Below, in pieces: positions 1-13,342 of a DNA stretch of 64,000 nucleotides (within the stretch, counting starts at the first letter, position 1; every line of letters starts with the position of its first letter). A model generated the notes under the pieces. That model did no database searches, had not been told where the DNA came from, and saw only the letters and a program-made list of their open reading frames with translations. Source of the stretch: Pterois miles (Eukaryota > Chordata > Actinopteri > Perciformes > Scorpaenidae); NCBI GenBank assembly GCA_947000775.1, contig CAMQGK010000552.1, forward strand, positions 1,596,501-1,660,500, written 5' to 3'. Position numbers and translations under genes: made by a program.

Positions 1-3000
1 ACACTGCACAGTGTATGACCCAAAAATGCTTCATTTATGCAACCTAACAGCATGAAGGTCTGAATGCTATATCTGCTCATACTGGCACTCAGGAATGCCT
101 GTTGCATTACTACATTGTGGAGCTGGAAGTAACTGGTTTAATGAAACACAACCTGGTCAGACTCACTTGGGGTAAGACAAATTACAACTCAGATCTGATA
201 ACCTGGTAAGAGCAAAATACACAAGTATGTTAATGTGAAGGGGATGATTGTTGTTTTAAAACCAAGACAAAGTGAAGAAGAAGGCATTAAACTGCAATTA
301 TTTACTAAGATAGGCCAGTTACAACTCTGAGATTATAACCTGAACTTTGTTCCTTGTCAAATGTCACTTGCTTGCTCCCAAATGATATGAAGGACTTTGG
401 TCACAAGCCTCTGACGTGGGACACTTTGTGTAAATCCAGGGTAGAGTAATAAATATTGGAGGAGCACCTCTCTGAAGCTCTAAGCTTTCGCCTACAGATG
501 GCAGTGTGGCGCCATTTGATCCGACTGTCTTGGCGCCTCTGACTGAATTCGACTTTGTCTGTTACTTTCTTTGTGTTAATTATTTTTCTCTCTTCCTCTG
601 CTTGCTGTCTTATTATGTCCTCCCTTAAGTGTTGCTTCTCACCATCTCTCCATCATTACCCTTTCTTTTTTATTCCTCTGTTTCTTTCTCTCTCTGTTTC
701 AAACAGCAGTGTGGTTCTTGAGGCTGGCGTAAGGAGAAAGAAATGTTTTTTTTTTTTTTTTGTTTTCACCCACCCATCGTTCATTGCTGAGAGATCTCTG
801 GAGGATTAACCAACCGGAGGAAATAACTGCAGTAATAAAGAGGGTTGTAATAACTTCACAAATGAACAGATCAGATTTGAGCGTTGCCGGCTCCCTCCCA
901 CTCTGTTTTACAAATAAACTCGCTTTCTAAATGTAGCATCTGACATTTGATGTAACTGTACATACCTTACAGTGCCTGTCTCATGTATAACAGTACAAAG
1001 ACTTTGAGCTCTTGGTAATGTCAGGGCTGGTATCGTTTAAAAAATTCTGATGCCAGCACTAATACCACTACCCTTAGTGTAAGACCGATACTAATAGAGT
1101 ACTTCATTGGATACCGATTATGTGAATGGCAGCTCACAGAGCTGTTTGTTCCCTCTGCTCCTCAGCTCAAAGGTGGTCCGCTCAAATCGCTCACCGCTCA
1201 GTCACAAAAGAAACAAGCTGCCTTGTATTTTAATTAGGGCTGTGGGCAACTGAATGTTTTTTTTTTTTTTTTTTTTTTTGAACATTCAAAGCTTCTATTG
1301 AGGTTTTCGGATGAAGCTTTGAATGTCTGTCATATTTTACGTTCACACTTCAAGATTCTCAATTTGAATTAAGTGATTGGTCAGATTAAATGAGCCAGTC
1401 TTTTCTTTCAGTCAACTTTTTAAAATGAATATAACTCGTCGGTTTCATTAGGTTGATGCTAGATCGCTAATACAGACGCGTCCTCTGTGTGCTGCGAGTC
1501 GGACAGCAAGCAGTTTCTTGACCACAGCGAAAATGTTGATTTTGAAAGGCTAAACTGCAACAAATATGGGTTGAAGCAGAATATTTTGTTAGATGTAGTC
1601 TGAAACAATCCTACGCAGCCGATGTGCGCAATACACAGGTAGACTCTGGGTCGGGCTCACTCGGCCATGCTTCGAACTCATCTGGGCACTGCAAGCGTCA
1701 GTTGCAGTACTGTTTGAAGTTTCGATACTACTGGTATTGGGTTGTTCTGGTCAATACTTGAAAGGTATCAAGTACGGATACCCTGCCCTAGTAATGTTAG
1801 TACCTTGCTCTACCCGTGGAGCAGCTCAGGACCAGTTCCTCAGAGGCTCTACTGTATTTCTACAGCCATAAAACATAAGCAAATAATAGGAAATAGGAAA
1901 ATAAACTAAAATATGATAGCTTATTAAAAGAGGATGTCTTAATTGCTCATTTTCACTGATACCAAAGCAGTAATGGACAAAGACAAGCTAGAGTAGATTA
2001 AAACAATCAAGCAATAACCAATCAAAGCAATGTATAGCAAATTTAACCCCCCATGCCCCAAACACTTCTAACAGTGATTGGTTTTCATGATCTATGCATG
2101 TATAAGAGAGAAGGGGAGGAAGGGGTGTAGAGGTGTACGTCATGGGTAATTTCATTTCTTAAAATGGTGAGTGCTGAGAGCAGTGAAATCACCCAGTACT
2201 CCCAAAACAGTAATTTCTCCTGGTCCTGCCCTTCACTGGCCATTTAATCATTTCCCCACTCTCACTTTCTCTCTTTCTTTTCCCCTTCAATTATAACTTT
2301 TTAAAAGTATCTACACAGTGCTGTTATTGAGAGGCGAATTTAGTGATTGATACCATTGCGTCACCTTTAATTCTTTAAGTTAAGAGTTATCTCAAATTTT
2401 CCATCTCCCACTATTTCATCGCTGGAGTGATTTTTGCATCTTTTCCACCCTCAAAACAGTCAGTGCACCAATTGTGCAGATGTTAGCTGCAGCTAAGGCC
2501 GCGTCTTTAGACTGTGACTGTACTGTGTTTATATCACCGCTCAGACTATGACTGAAACTACCATTTTTTTTTTTATATTATTTCCCTCAAGTGTCTTGCC
2601 ATTTTCCTCTCGTCTTTGAATGCTTCTGATTATGATTATGTAGAGTCTCAGCGCCCAAATTCTTTGCTCAAGGTGAAACACCCTTTCAGTTTGAACACCC
2701 ATTTATGAGAAGACATCAAGTGTTTCTTACTGTGGCTTCTATTTTATTCAGTACCATTAGAGGTTGTTAAAGAAAATAGTGGTGTCATGATATCTTGAAT
2801 ACCAAGAAGAAAGCCCAGCCACAGTCTGCTGGGCCAACTGTTTCCATTTTTACCTCTATTTTACTTGCAAAATCCTGCAATCAAAAAGGTCTTAAAGTTG
2901 CAGTTTGACTGGATAAAACATCCTCATAGATCACCAGCTGAGAGGTAAAGAGTTCATAGGACAAAGATGTAAAAATATTGTCATTCTAAATATATAATAA

Positions 3001-3245
3001 CTGATAATAACTGAGAAATGTTAACTATACTGTATGTGAGAAGTTCTGGCATGAAAGAAATAATATCAAAATAGTCAAAAAGAGTTTTTACTTGACAAGA
3101 ATATTAGTGGAAGATTTAGAAAATGGAGCTAAACCGGTTAGAGACAACTTGTTTTTGATGTTGCTGCAGATGTCAAAATTGTGTCCTCCTGCTAATAAAA
3201 CAGCCATTCACTAAACAGACCACCTCTTTCCCCCCTTGTCTGTAG
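1..3245 (+). other. kdm4b: kdm4b intron, 3' part (5' end outside window)
   Basis: Sequence upstream of the first recognisable exon. It ends in a pyrimidine-rich stretch and a tag acceptor directly before 3246. I looked for the preceding KDM4 exon, which would carry the His-x-Glu metal ligands of the JmjC core, and did not find it, so that exon lies left of the window. The stretch holds a nested DNA-element region (1022-1790) and several poly-T tracts, but nothing else I recognise. The small open frame at 555-809 is low-complexity Ser/Phe/Leu and not gene-like. Confidence 0.75.
1022..1790. mobile_element. hAT-like non-autonomous DNA element, nested
   Basis: The left end reads cagggctggtatcg and the right end ggataccctgcccta, an imperfect terminal inverted repeat. 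The 7-mer gtaatgt occurs directly outside both ends (1015-1021 and 1791-1797), consistent with the roughly 8-bp target duplication of hAT elements. An internal second element seems to begin near 1226 with agggctgtgggcaactgaat, followed by a poly-T run, so this is probably an insertion within an insertion. No transposase frame is present. The family is inferred from the termini and duplication length only. Confidence 0.5.
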
Positions 3246-3295
3246 GTACGCCATCCCACCTGAGCATGGCAAGAGGCTGGAGAGGCTGGCACAAG
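3246..3295 (+). CDS. kdm4b: kdm4b exon A: JmjC core, YAIPPEHGKRLERL segment
   Basis: First kdm4b exon in the window. Kdm4b is a nuclear Fe(II)/2-oxoglutarate dioxygenase that removes methyl groups from H3K9me3/me2 and H3K36me3. The 50-nt exon lies between a tag acceptor and a gtgagg donor. It reads, after one base completing a Trp codon, YAIPPEHGKRLERLAQ, the near-invariant KDM4 stretch that follows the 2-oxoglutarate-binding Lys. It ends with the first base of a Gly codon (phase 1), which joins exactly to the next exon at 10120. By family numbering this is about residue 208 of KDM4A, so roughly 200 residues (JmjN and the first half of JmjC) are encoded upstream. Assignment to kdm4b rather than kdm4a or kdm4c rests mainly on the PHD, linker and C-terminal exons further on. 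Confidence 0.93.
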
Positions 3296-5160
3296 GTGAG
3301 GACCCGATGATGCTTTCATTTAAAATCCATTTGTTTGTGTCTATTCTCCCCCTCTCTGTTTCTCTTTTGCACGGGAGAATAGAAAGTAAAGTAGCACCTC
3401 TCAGTTTCCTCTTTCGTCTTAAGCGCAACATGGACAACACTGTTATGAACACTAACACAATAAGCAACCTTTTTGCATGTTTCGGCTGTTTGTAACAGCG
3501 TGGTGCACGCTGTGGGCCACACATTGAAAAATCTTTTGCATGTATTCAGCGAGCGAGAAACTTTGATGTCCCACTTTCACACCGCATACAAAAAGATTGA
3601 TTTCTTTGTCACCTGGCGGTGCTAAAATGGAGCCCGAGAAGGTAGAGCAGCTTGAAGCACTTAGTGAGTACATTCACTTGTACTAAAACGATCAGCAGGG
3701 CCGTGGATGCTAAATTTGGAGGAGAGGCTGGTTGAACTGAAGCCAACAGCTTTGACTGTGTTGTGCAGAATGAGTAGGAGGAAACCTACAAAGCCCATTG
3801 TTGTGGGAGAGTTTCTCTTAATAAAATATAATGCATGAGTTCACAGAGAGTATCTGTCTTTCTGAGTTTTATTGCAATAAACAAGGTTTACCTTTGCAAA
3901 TGCGGATCTTCCACTTCGCCATGCTGGGGAAGAGAGAGGAGAAAGTTTCAGAAGAAAGTACTTGTACATGCAGATGTGCGTCACTCACATCCCTTATTCT
4001 CACCCTTAACCTGGGTTCACACTATGAAGTCATTTTCAGTGGAAGCCGGCGACATGAAGCTATGAACTGATGCCCGATACTTCTCAGCAGGAAGGGTATG
4101 AATCACTACAAATATAGCTGAGTTGACGTGGTGAGGTGTCAACCAATTATGTTTTTGCTTTACCCTGTACTGTCACGTCTAAAAAAAAAGTGCTATTAGC
4201 CAGTTCCTAGTGCTATTTAATGTCATAACTATGTCAACGAGCACTTGAGCAACACCTCAGCGGTGACTCTGCCACAATGTATTGTTCAGAGTGTGAACAC
4301 AGCATTAGCAAGTGTGTTTAGTTTCATCTATCCCGTCATAACCTTATGTCTCTTACAGACTCTGTTTCCAGTAAAAGTGGCCCGGTAAAACGATCGCTGC
4401 CTGATTAATTTGCCAAACCGATTACTCAGTTTTCATGAAAGTTACCATTGGTTCTAACATGAAGGTCTCAAATTCTGAAAACTGTGTGTGACTCAGATGA
4501 ATAGTGCCTAAAATGAGGTAGTCTTTAACCACTCTGCCTCGTGTTTCTTCAACCACCTACCCCCCCACCTTGACACAATATTTCTCCTTGTGCCTCTCCC
4601 CTTGTATTCCCACCACTCATGTTCTCCTCCTCCTCCTCCTCCTATCCCCTGTTTTGATCAATGAGGATTAACTTGAGTATTGCAAGTTGTTCAGAGTGAG
4701 GTATAAGATGGCGGGATGATGACGGAGAGTTGCCCCAATCCAAACTACATTAAATAGACACACCGTTTGTCCTTGTTGTTGTGAAGAGCTGAGAGCAAAT
4801 CAATAATCACCAATGCATAGCCCCTGTCACTTGCTATCATTCTTTTGTAATGGAGTGGCTGGAATAATGCACAATATGCGACTTTTGACAGACAGGCAGT
4901 CTCTCTTCAAAGGAAAAACATTCCAGGTAATATTAAACACATGAGTTACAGTGTAATGTATACATGCTGGTAGGATGATCAGAGATTTAGCTATATGCAT
5001 GCATAACTACACTGCAGTCATCCAAGACTTGAACTATATAAACTGACTTAATGTCATGGCAGGGAAACCACTGGTGTTGTGTCCAGGAGGTAACTTGCAA
5101 AATGCAAAAACTCTTGTGAGACTTGCTCCCTGACAACCTATCCTTATTTTAATTATCTGA

Positions 5161-5642
5161 GGTCAATACCTAACCTTAACCAATCGAGGCCAATGCCTAA
5201 CGTTAACCAATCAAGGTCAATACCTAACCTTAACCAATCGAGGCCAATGCCTAACGTTAACCAATCAAGGTCAATGCCTAACCTTAAACAATCGAGGCCA
5301 ATGCCTAACGTTAACCAGTCAAGGCCAGTGCCTAACGTTAACCAGTCGAGGCCAGTGCCTAACGTTAACCAGTCGAGGCCAGTGCCTAACGTTAACCAGT
5401 CGAGGCCAGTGCCTAACGTTAACCAGTCGAGGCCAGTGCCCAACGTTAACCAGTCGAGGCCAGTGCCCAACGTTAACCAGTCGAGGCCAGTGCCTAACGT
5501 TAACCAATCGAGGCCAGTGCCCAACGTTAACCAGTCGAGGCCAGTGCCCAACGTTAACCAGTCGAGGTCAATGCCTAACCATAACCAACCGAGGCCAATG
5601 GCTAACGTTAACCAGTCGAGGTCATTGCCTAACCATAACTAT
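5161..5642. repeat. 27-bp minisatellite, about 18 copies
   Basis: Tandem units of the type ccagtgcctaacgttaacc plus agtcgagg. The outer copies are more diverged (caatgcctaac, ccaatcaagg) and the central ones near-identical, as expected from array turnover. Because 27 is divisible by 3, several frames stay open through the array and give periodic peptides (VPNVNQSRP on +, GTGLDWLTL on -). These are by-products of the period, not genes. Confidence 0.95.
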
Positions 5643-6569
5643 CTCGCAAGTTTTACCTTCTAGACACGACATTAACAAACAACTGCATGCAGCCACTATC
5701 CATGTTGTTAGTTGCATCTGTGTTACGCTAAATCCTGATCATCAGCCGTGAGCGAGCCCCATTTCCTTTCACCCTAACCATCTGATTAGTGTCTAATTCA
5801 CACTTCAGCTAAATACCTGGTGAAAACCCTACAAAAATCTGTATTAAAAAGAACCACTGCATTAGATAAAATAGACCAATTTCACAGCTGACAGTCATAA
5901 CAGTAATAATAGCTGCTTTCTATGTAGTTATTTCCGGTCCACAGCCCTCATGTTGTTCATGTTGACTTACTGGCCCACCTGAATGAGAGGGAGCCACAGT
6001 TAGTGTTATTACATCCACTTGTTCTCCTATGATGGCAAGTCAGATGTCTGCTGTGAGAGCCTATTGTATTGGCAATTTAAATCCCTATACACAAAAGAGG
6101 TCGTTGCTGATAAATCAGGACAACAGTTCTTGTAAAATGGCCATAAATATCCAAAATCCCGTGAACTGACCTCAAGCGGATTTTAAGTTGCAGTCATGCA
6201 TTGTTTCTCAGCTGTACCGGTGCTGCTCTGAACTGTCCTGTCTGTATCGTTTCAATACTGCAGTTTAACACGACAATGAGCTTGGCGAGTCTTCCCTAGC
6301 TGCAGTCTGCCATCTCTGAGCAGCTGTCAATCACTCACAAACTCAGATCAAATGGTCAAACTAGGCAGTGCTAAACAAATATGAACCCGTATTCTGTAAA
6401 TGTAATCCCTATTTCTCGCATAAAATATCTTCAGAAACACCTTGTAGTGTACTGTTGAGCTTTAAAATGAGAAGTTTGTGACCATGCAGCCGTGTTGAGA
6501 TCAGGTGAGGAAATACTGAGCACCGCCCACCAGCCATGCACAAGTCTAGTTTTCGCTCAGAACACTTGT

Positions 6570-6675
<106 letters not shown>

Positions 6676-8570
6676 CAGGTTATTAGGGAGATTTTGCCCA
6701 ATGATGCCAAAAATATTCTGCCTATAGCAGGTTTTGATAAAAAAGGTTCTGATTCGATAGCAAATTCAAAACTGGATTCATAGATATCAGACCCCAACAT
6801 TAAAATACACACTGTAGACATTTCTAATCACTCCTCATGTGGGCATTGAGCGCTCAGTAACAGTCAGATTGCAGCCTTCCTCTCTCCTCTCATCTAAGCA
6901 GCTGGCAGTGGGAGGAAAGCAATGCCAAAGTTATTTAACAAGCACCCACTGACCTATCAAAGCCATCGTCAGCACAGGTAGCCAACTGTTTATGACGTCC
7001 TAAAAAGGCAGTTATGGGCGTAGCAGGAATGGCTAATGGGGCTTGGGACAATGGTCTTGTTACTTGAAAACTCCTCTCCAAATATTTGACACAGCAGCAG
7101 CCGTTGCTCTTATCGCTCTTCATCCCCGCGTTATTTCAGTCATGGTTTCAGACTTTTTGGGTGGGAGTGGCGGGATGGGAGGGGAGGGTGCAGCAGGGTC
7201 GGCGGTAGGAACTTAATTTTGAAACTCAAAAGGACAGAATGAAGCCTTTAAGTTAATATTACCCCGCGTAGAGCTCAGAGAGCCAGCTGCATTTTAATGG
7301 GGATTAATACCCGGGCTCTCTCGGCACATTATTCACCTTTTATCAGCTCCAACAAGCAGGCTGGCGATGAGAGAATAGAGGCCCTCTCTCCCTCTTTTGC
7401 TTTGTAGGGTGGAACAGAGGCTGAAACAATGCAGTGAAAATGAAGGATGAAATGGGTGCCGATTATACTGCCAGCCACATTAAAGTTTAACTGGGTGGAG
7501 GCTTGGATGGACCCCCCTTTGAGGCACTGGTGGGTACAGACGGTAAAGTGCCGGAGAGAGAGCGATGGAGGAGAAATTCTTTCTTTTGATTATGCCAAGG
7601 CCGTCTGAGTCTCCCTGTCTCCAAGAGCAAAAGTGAGCCTTTGTTTTCGAGAGAGAGAGTTGGAGCTTTGAAAACTCAAAATGTCAGAGGGGTATATTGT
7701 GATCTCAAAGCGCTCTGTGTTTTTAGGGAAGCGGGGTAGTTGTTTTGGTACACTGAAGGTAACACTGCTGTTTCAGCAACTATGCAAGTTTGCTTTTGCT
7801 TGTTTATTTGTAGAACTAGTCATTGCAATCACACATTTGCATAATATACAATTTTAATGTTTTTATTAAGATGCAAATATTTATTCACGAGTGACCTTGG
7901 GGGCATGGACATCAACAATTTGAGCACAGCAGTTTAAAACCTTGTTATATTGTTTTGGGATTAATTATAACAGTAAATAAATGAGACCACGGTTAAGACA
8001 ATTGGTAGCTTTTGTCTTCCAATCTTGTTAGTGCTGCTGCTTCTTAAAATTAATAGTGCAATATTTATGCACAGAATTGTCTGGCATTGCAAAGTAGATC
8101 TTCTTCAGGCGGAGGTTTTCGTGCTGAATGGGATAAAGATTTTTGGAAGTGACTGCACCCAGCCCCAGTTTTGTATTGTCGTCTTTCATTGTGCCATAAA
8201 GCGATGCAGCAGAGATCCCCCAGAAATGCAACTGGGAGACACACAAACCATGCATTGACATGCACTCCCGTAATGTGATTATTTCACACTTTGGGCAATA
8301 AATTAATTCACGCCCATGTCAACGGGAAACTGGGTTACCTTTTCCAGTTTGTGGGATTAGCAATAATATAGTAAACACAGCTACGTTTACGCTGCAGAAA
8401 TCTGTTAAATTGGCAAAGCTTATGTGGCATTCTTTAAACATTTACCTGCCAACTAAGCCCTCCTCCAAAACTGCATCCTCACTAAACCATTTTCTAATAT
8501 CCTCCATTAGATACACTGGGAACATTACAAATCAAAACACAATCAAAAATAGTCCAACACATAAATGAAA

Positions 8571-9130
8571 ACTAGAAAAGCACTCGGAGAACACAGACCT
8601 CCGCCAAGCACCATAGTTTCCCCCCATATTGTAATTCACTCCAAAATAAATATTCCTACATTTTTTAAAAAGAATGTTATATCAGTGGCAAACATAGAAC
8701 ATATATACAAGACACAACATGAAACTCACAATACATTAGGCCAAAATGTAAGAGTACCCCCATTTTTTATATAAATTGCTATAAAATCCGCCATCTGGAT
8801 CAGATCTGGATCAGCCTTTGGGATTTGATAGAAGTACACATTGTAAATCCCTGAGTCAAATTTCATGAGCTTTGGGCAACAATTACCAGAGATATTGAGA
8901 AACAATTTTTTGGGTCCCATTTACCCGAATATTAACGAAAATTTCAAAGTGATCCAGAATCAAGGATTTCTTCCGGATCACCCCCAAAATTAAATCAGTC
9001 CTTCCTTTTCACATTTTCGACACACCCTGAAAATTTCATCAAAATCCATCCATAAGTTTTTGAGTTATCTTGAACACAGACAAACAAACAGACAGATAAA
9101 TGCCGGCAAAAACATAACCTCCTTGGCAAT
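8571..9130. mobile_element. Non-autonomous element (MITE-like), copy 1
   Basis: About 560 bp, closely similar and in the same orientation to 44330-44920. Near its ends are cctccgccaag and the decayed partner cctccttggc; in the second copy the right end is intact as cttggcggaggt, so the element has inverted termini. Both copies share a - strand frame fragment beginning MGPKKLFLNISGN. It is a shared accident of the repeat, not a gene. Family not identified. Confidence 0.6.
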
Positions 9131-10119
9131 AATGTGGTAATAACCACATACACAGTAAAATAAATGTAGCGTACAAATCATAGACTGCATATAAGAAGTG
9201 GACTTAGTTAGGTGACATCACCCATTAGTTTGTGGACTGCCCTCTTGAAGCCCATGTTGGCTAGTTAAAGGCACTTCAGCATTGGCATCACTTTTCAGAC
9301 CCAGGAGTTGCCCACTGGTACAAATCCAGTTACTGATCATATGGCATGTTAACTGAGGTTTTAAATGTAATTATCAAGCAAAACTCATGTAAATATGTCT
9401 TGTGATTTTCTGCCTCTAAATGACACACAGCCATCTGGTTGTTGCATCTTTACTCAGAACATTTTTAGTTTATAGTGAATTTTTACACAAGTATTCAGTT
9501 TTTTTGTGTTGGTGTGCATGTAAATATATTGAACCCTAGCTGTTGTGATATCACTGTCACAGCCTCTCGTGGCCTTTTGCTTAATATCGGCGGTATCAGA
9601 GTGAGGTGCAAATATTGCAGCAGCAGCACTAGCAAGTGTTTCCCCATGCATAAATGTGGTAACGGTGAACAGGCCTCTCTTGAATGAAATACCGGGAACC
9701 AAATACGATGATTATATGGTTATATATGGTTATAGCTTTTGACAGCAGAATGAGTGTAATATTTTTTTTTCTAACAATCTATCAGAGCTATCACAGCTAT
9801 ATTCATTCACTTGAAGATACCTCACATAGACGGCACAACGAAATTCACCTAACATTTTAACACCACGATCCTTGTCGTTTAATTTGATCTGAAGCAAGTA
9901 AACACTGTTTGTCATGCAACATGTATTTGTAGATGTGCTTTGAATGTATAGGAATTCACAGAATATGATGGAACGAAAGACACTGCACATACGACTGCAC
10001 ATTGTTTGTTTTCATTCCCCTATTTATATAGTTTTCATGGTTTCATCAAATAATTTGGGTTTATCTGGATCGTCAGTGAACTATGTTGAATATCCCGTGT
10101 TTGCTGTCACCCCCTGCAG

Positions 10120-10223
10120 GCTTCTTCCCTGGTAGCTCCCAAGGATGCGACGCCTTCCTTCGCCACAAGATGACGCTGATATCTCCCTCCATCCTGAAGA
10201 AATATGGCATTCCCTTTGACAGG
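10120..10223 (+). CDS. kdm4b: kdm4b exon B: JmjC core with Zn-site Cys and His
   Basis: 104 nt between cccctgcag and gtaagt. Completes the Gly codon and reads FFPGSSQGCDAFLRHKM, then ISPSILKKYGIPFDR, ending in phase 0. Cys at 10146-10148 and His at 10164-10166 match two of the four ligands of the structural zinc site unique to KDM4 enzymes (Cys234 and His240 of KDM4A, from memory). The other two are in exon D. The Lys after the His is also conserved. Confidence 0.95.
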
Positions 10224-13204
10224 GTAAGTGCAGAGTGGTCCTTGCCGTGTGACATAAAAGGACATTTATGAGAAAATCACATTCATTTTGATCCGAGTAT
10301 AAGAGACAGTCTCTTGTGTTGGCGTTAGAAGCTTCTATATATTTACGGCAGCCCGTAATGAATGACAGTCATGATGCATGCTTAAAGTCGGAGCCACTTG
10401 CATATGTTTTTGAAAATTGGTTGACTCGGCGTCACTCATCATTCAACGTTCTCCCCACTGTCTGTGCTAATTCAAGTGTCTAGCTTAACTCTCCTATGAA
10501 GAAAGCTTTTATTATCCCCCGGTCACAGGACTCTAATATATCTATGTCAAGTGACTAAAATCTACCATGACTAACAACATTAACTCGGATGTTTTTCTAT
10601 ATAAAATCCCCACAGAATAATTCTCATCACCTAATAATCCATAAATGCAATATTTAGGCATTTTCACCTTTATTTGACAGAGGAGAGTGTGGAAATGGGT
10701 TGTTGAGAAAAAGAGAGGTATGACATGCAATAAATGAATGAAACCCGGGATGTTGTGGTTATTGTAGCATGTGCTGTAGAAGCTCGGCTTTCAAGGTGCT
10801 CCACATCTAACTGTAAAGCAAAGAGTCTCTGTCGGTCTGTCCTTCTGTGTGTTATTCACGTATCTGGAGAATCATTCATTTGATCTACTTCACACTTTGG
10901 CGGGTGTATTGCTCAAAACCCAAGGGAGTGTAGTGTCGCAATGTGGTGCATTTTGGCCAGATGGTGGTGGTATAACAATGAACTTTCCATGTTGGCCTGT
11001 AACTTTTGAACGTTAAGTCTCAGAAACAAAATTTTTGACATCTCTGGATTTTGTGGGTCCAGGAAAAGGTATTCATATAAGCCTCGCCCATTTGCGTCCA
11101 GTCTGATTTCCCACCGTTTTGAATTCTGTCCAAATCTGTTTTTTTTTTTTTTTTTTGCTACTACTCCTACAAATACTGAGGAATGACCCAAGCTGGGAAA
11201 AGTGACTTTTTTGGGTTGTTAATGTTCTGCATTAGCATCTGGTTTTGCTTTACCTGGCCATCAAAGTTAGCTCACATGCTGTGGGCAGGGCATATATCGC
11301 AAAAAATGCCATATCTCCTGAACGCTTTGTGCTATTGTGACCACATTTGGTGGACATGTATAGATATGATGTTACCATGGCAGATCTAATGCCACTTGGC
11401 CAATAGGTGGCGCTGTAGAAGCATCCTCTAACTATAAAGGAAGCATCCTCTGTCTGTCTGTCTGTCTGTCTGTCTGTGTATGCATGTAACCATTCATCCA
11501 ATTAACTTCACACTTGGCAGGTACAAGCAGAACTTCTGGGAGCCAAGCAATCGGCTCATTCTGGATGGGCACGAGCGCCGAACGGGTGCTGCACTAGTAA
11601 ATGTGAAATAAGGAAGACAACATATTAATCCCAACTGAACGAGCCCACACTCCTGCGTACAGCTTCACATCAACATCTACAGACACGTCCTTGCTTTCAT
11701 AGAGACGTAGCAAAGACACTGAAATCTTTAAGTGAAGTAATGTATCTCTTACTGCCTGGTGTCTGATAACATTCGTGGGTCTTGTGTAAGAAGAGGTGGG
11801 CTTATTTTGAATGACGAATGACAACGCAAGCGAGATTAGTGACTCAGCTTTGACGCAAACATCACAACTGCCACATGCTGCACTAATGATGCACTATGAG
11901 TAATGATCCTCGGTTGTGTCTGTCATAGGAAAGTGATTGGCATTCTTTCTGTTTTTGTTCTATTCAGTAGGCAACACAAATTTTCACGGTGCAAAATAAA
12001 AAAGTTGCACAGAGCAGGCGTACAAAGTTCTCTACTGTCAGCAGAGGGTTCCCCTCACCCCATTGATCTCCTCACTCCCCCCTCAGGACGTCATTATCAC
12101 AGCGAACATGTTACTCGTTACACACCTACAGTACCTCCTTCGATTCATGTATAAAAATAAAACCATCTTCTTGTGTTACTGCAAGAGGGAAAAAAGGGGG
12201 TTTTGATATCTGAACCACTGCCTTTAGTTGAGGAAGTTTGTCTCCCACTCTGAGCCTCTACCCCGGTTTCTCCCCGCATGCCTGTCACCTTGTCTGGCTT
12301 GATGTGTCTCTTGAATGCCTGGATCCAGGATTCACAAAGAAGTTGTGATCCACAGCCAGACATATAGGGCTTAAGTTTTGGGGCAACACATAAAAAAAAG
12401 TGCTTAACTTGTCCTCGCATTTTCAAACATTCTCAGAATAACACTGAGCTCACGGGAAGGCACTCAACCCTCGGAGCAGCAGTCATGTTAGGCTGAATTA
12501 ATTTTGCGCGCAAGTCAGAAAAGTTTAGAGAAAAGTTGTTTCTGAGGAGTTGAACTCCTAAAACCTCAATGGCAGTGGTTGTGGATGTGAGACTCATGAG
12601 TAATAACAGAGTATGCTTCAGAATTAGATCAGATAATACTTAAATTATTAGAAAAATGTGAGTCGCAGCTTCAAATAATTGTGTAAATCAAAAACAATAC
12701 ATCGTAAATATGATTAAAGCAAAAAGGGGGTAGGACTAAGTGAGTAAATTACAACTTTCAGAGGATATGCAAAATGTCCACTTAATTAAGACAGAGTAGT
12801 CGGCACAGTTAAACAGTAAACCGGTAAACAGCACCTACAAAATAAAATGTTGAATAAAGAACGTCACATGACTGGACAGAAACTTGAGAAACAAGTTTTG
12901 TCTCTCAAACTAATTCAAAAGAAGTTAAAAAGTGTCCTTGATGAGAAACTTATTTAGTTTCTATTTAGCCAGCTAGTTTATGAGATGCATAGTTGTCTTC
13001 ATTTGGCGCTGCAGTGGATTAATTGCAGCCAGGGATTTTCTTCATCTTCCAACACATTTAATGGGAATTTAGTTGTAATTAGTTTCGCAAAACATTTGTA
13101 GTCGTAATTTGTACATGTGCATATATTAAGCTTTTTTTTTTTAATGAATTGTAACATGATTTACGATTTGTAAATCTTTGTTTTTTTTCTCTCTCTATGA
13201 ACAG
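10224..13204 (+). other. kdm4b: kdm4b intron (3.0 kb)
   Basis: gtaagt donor, acag acceptor after a poly-T/TC tract. The region about 10800-11590 looks like a dispersed fish repeat: two similar stretches carry gtctgtc-type runs, with a TCTG microsatellite at 11450-11477. I see no further gene-like sequence. Confidence 0.75.
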
Positions 13205-13342
13205 ATAACTCAGAATGAAGGGGAGTTTATGGTCACCTTTCCTTATGGCTACCATGCCGGCTTCAACCATGGCTTTAACTGCGCAGAGTCCACAAACTTT
13301 GCCACCCTGCGCTGGGTGGACTACGGCAAAATGGCTACCCAG
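13205..13342 (+). CDS. kdm4b: kdm4b exon C: JmjC core with third metal-binding His
   Basis: 138 nt, 46 codons, phase 0 at both ends, with a gtaaga donor. Reads ITQNEGEFMVTFPYGYHAGF, then NHGFNCAESTNFATLRW. The His of GYHAGF (13253-13255) corresponds to KDM4A His276, the distal Fe(II) ligand of the His-x-Glu...His triad. The Ser-Thr of AESTNF corresponds to residues near the methyl-lysine pocket. Both are intact, so this part of the catalytic core looks functional. Confidence 0.96.

Noticed and set aside
1..3245. Missing upstream JmjC exon with the His-x-Glu metal ligands
   Set aside because: Searched by eye for the expected HTEDMDL-type peptide on the + strand and not found, so it is outside the window rather than lost.
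5153..5663. Repetitive peptides on both strands (VPNVNQSRP, GTGLDWLTL)
   Set aside because: A 27-bp period keeps frames open automatically. No splice or start context and no gene context.
8726..8920. MGPKKLFLNISGN frame, also at 44429-44683
   Set aside because: Shared only because both are copies of one non-autonomous element. Short and without known features.
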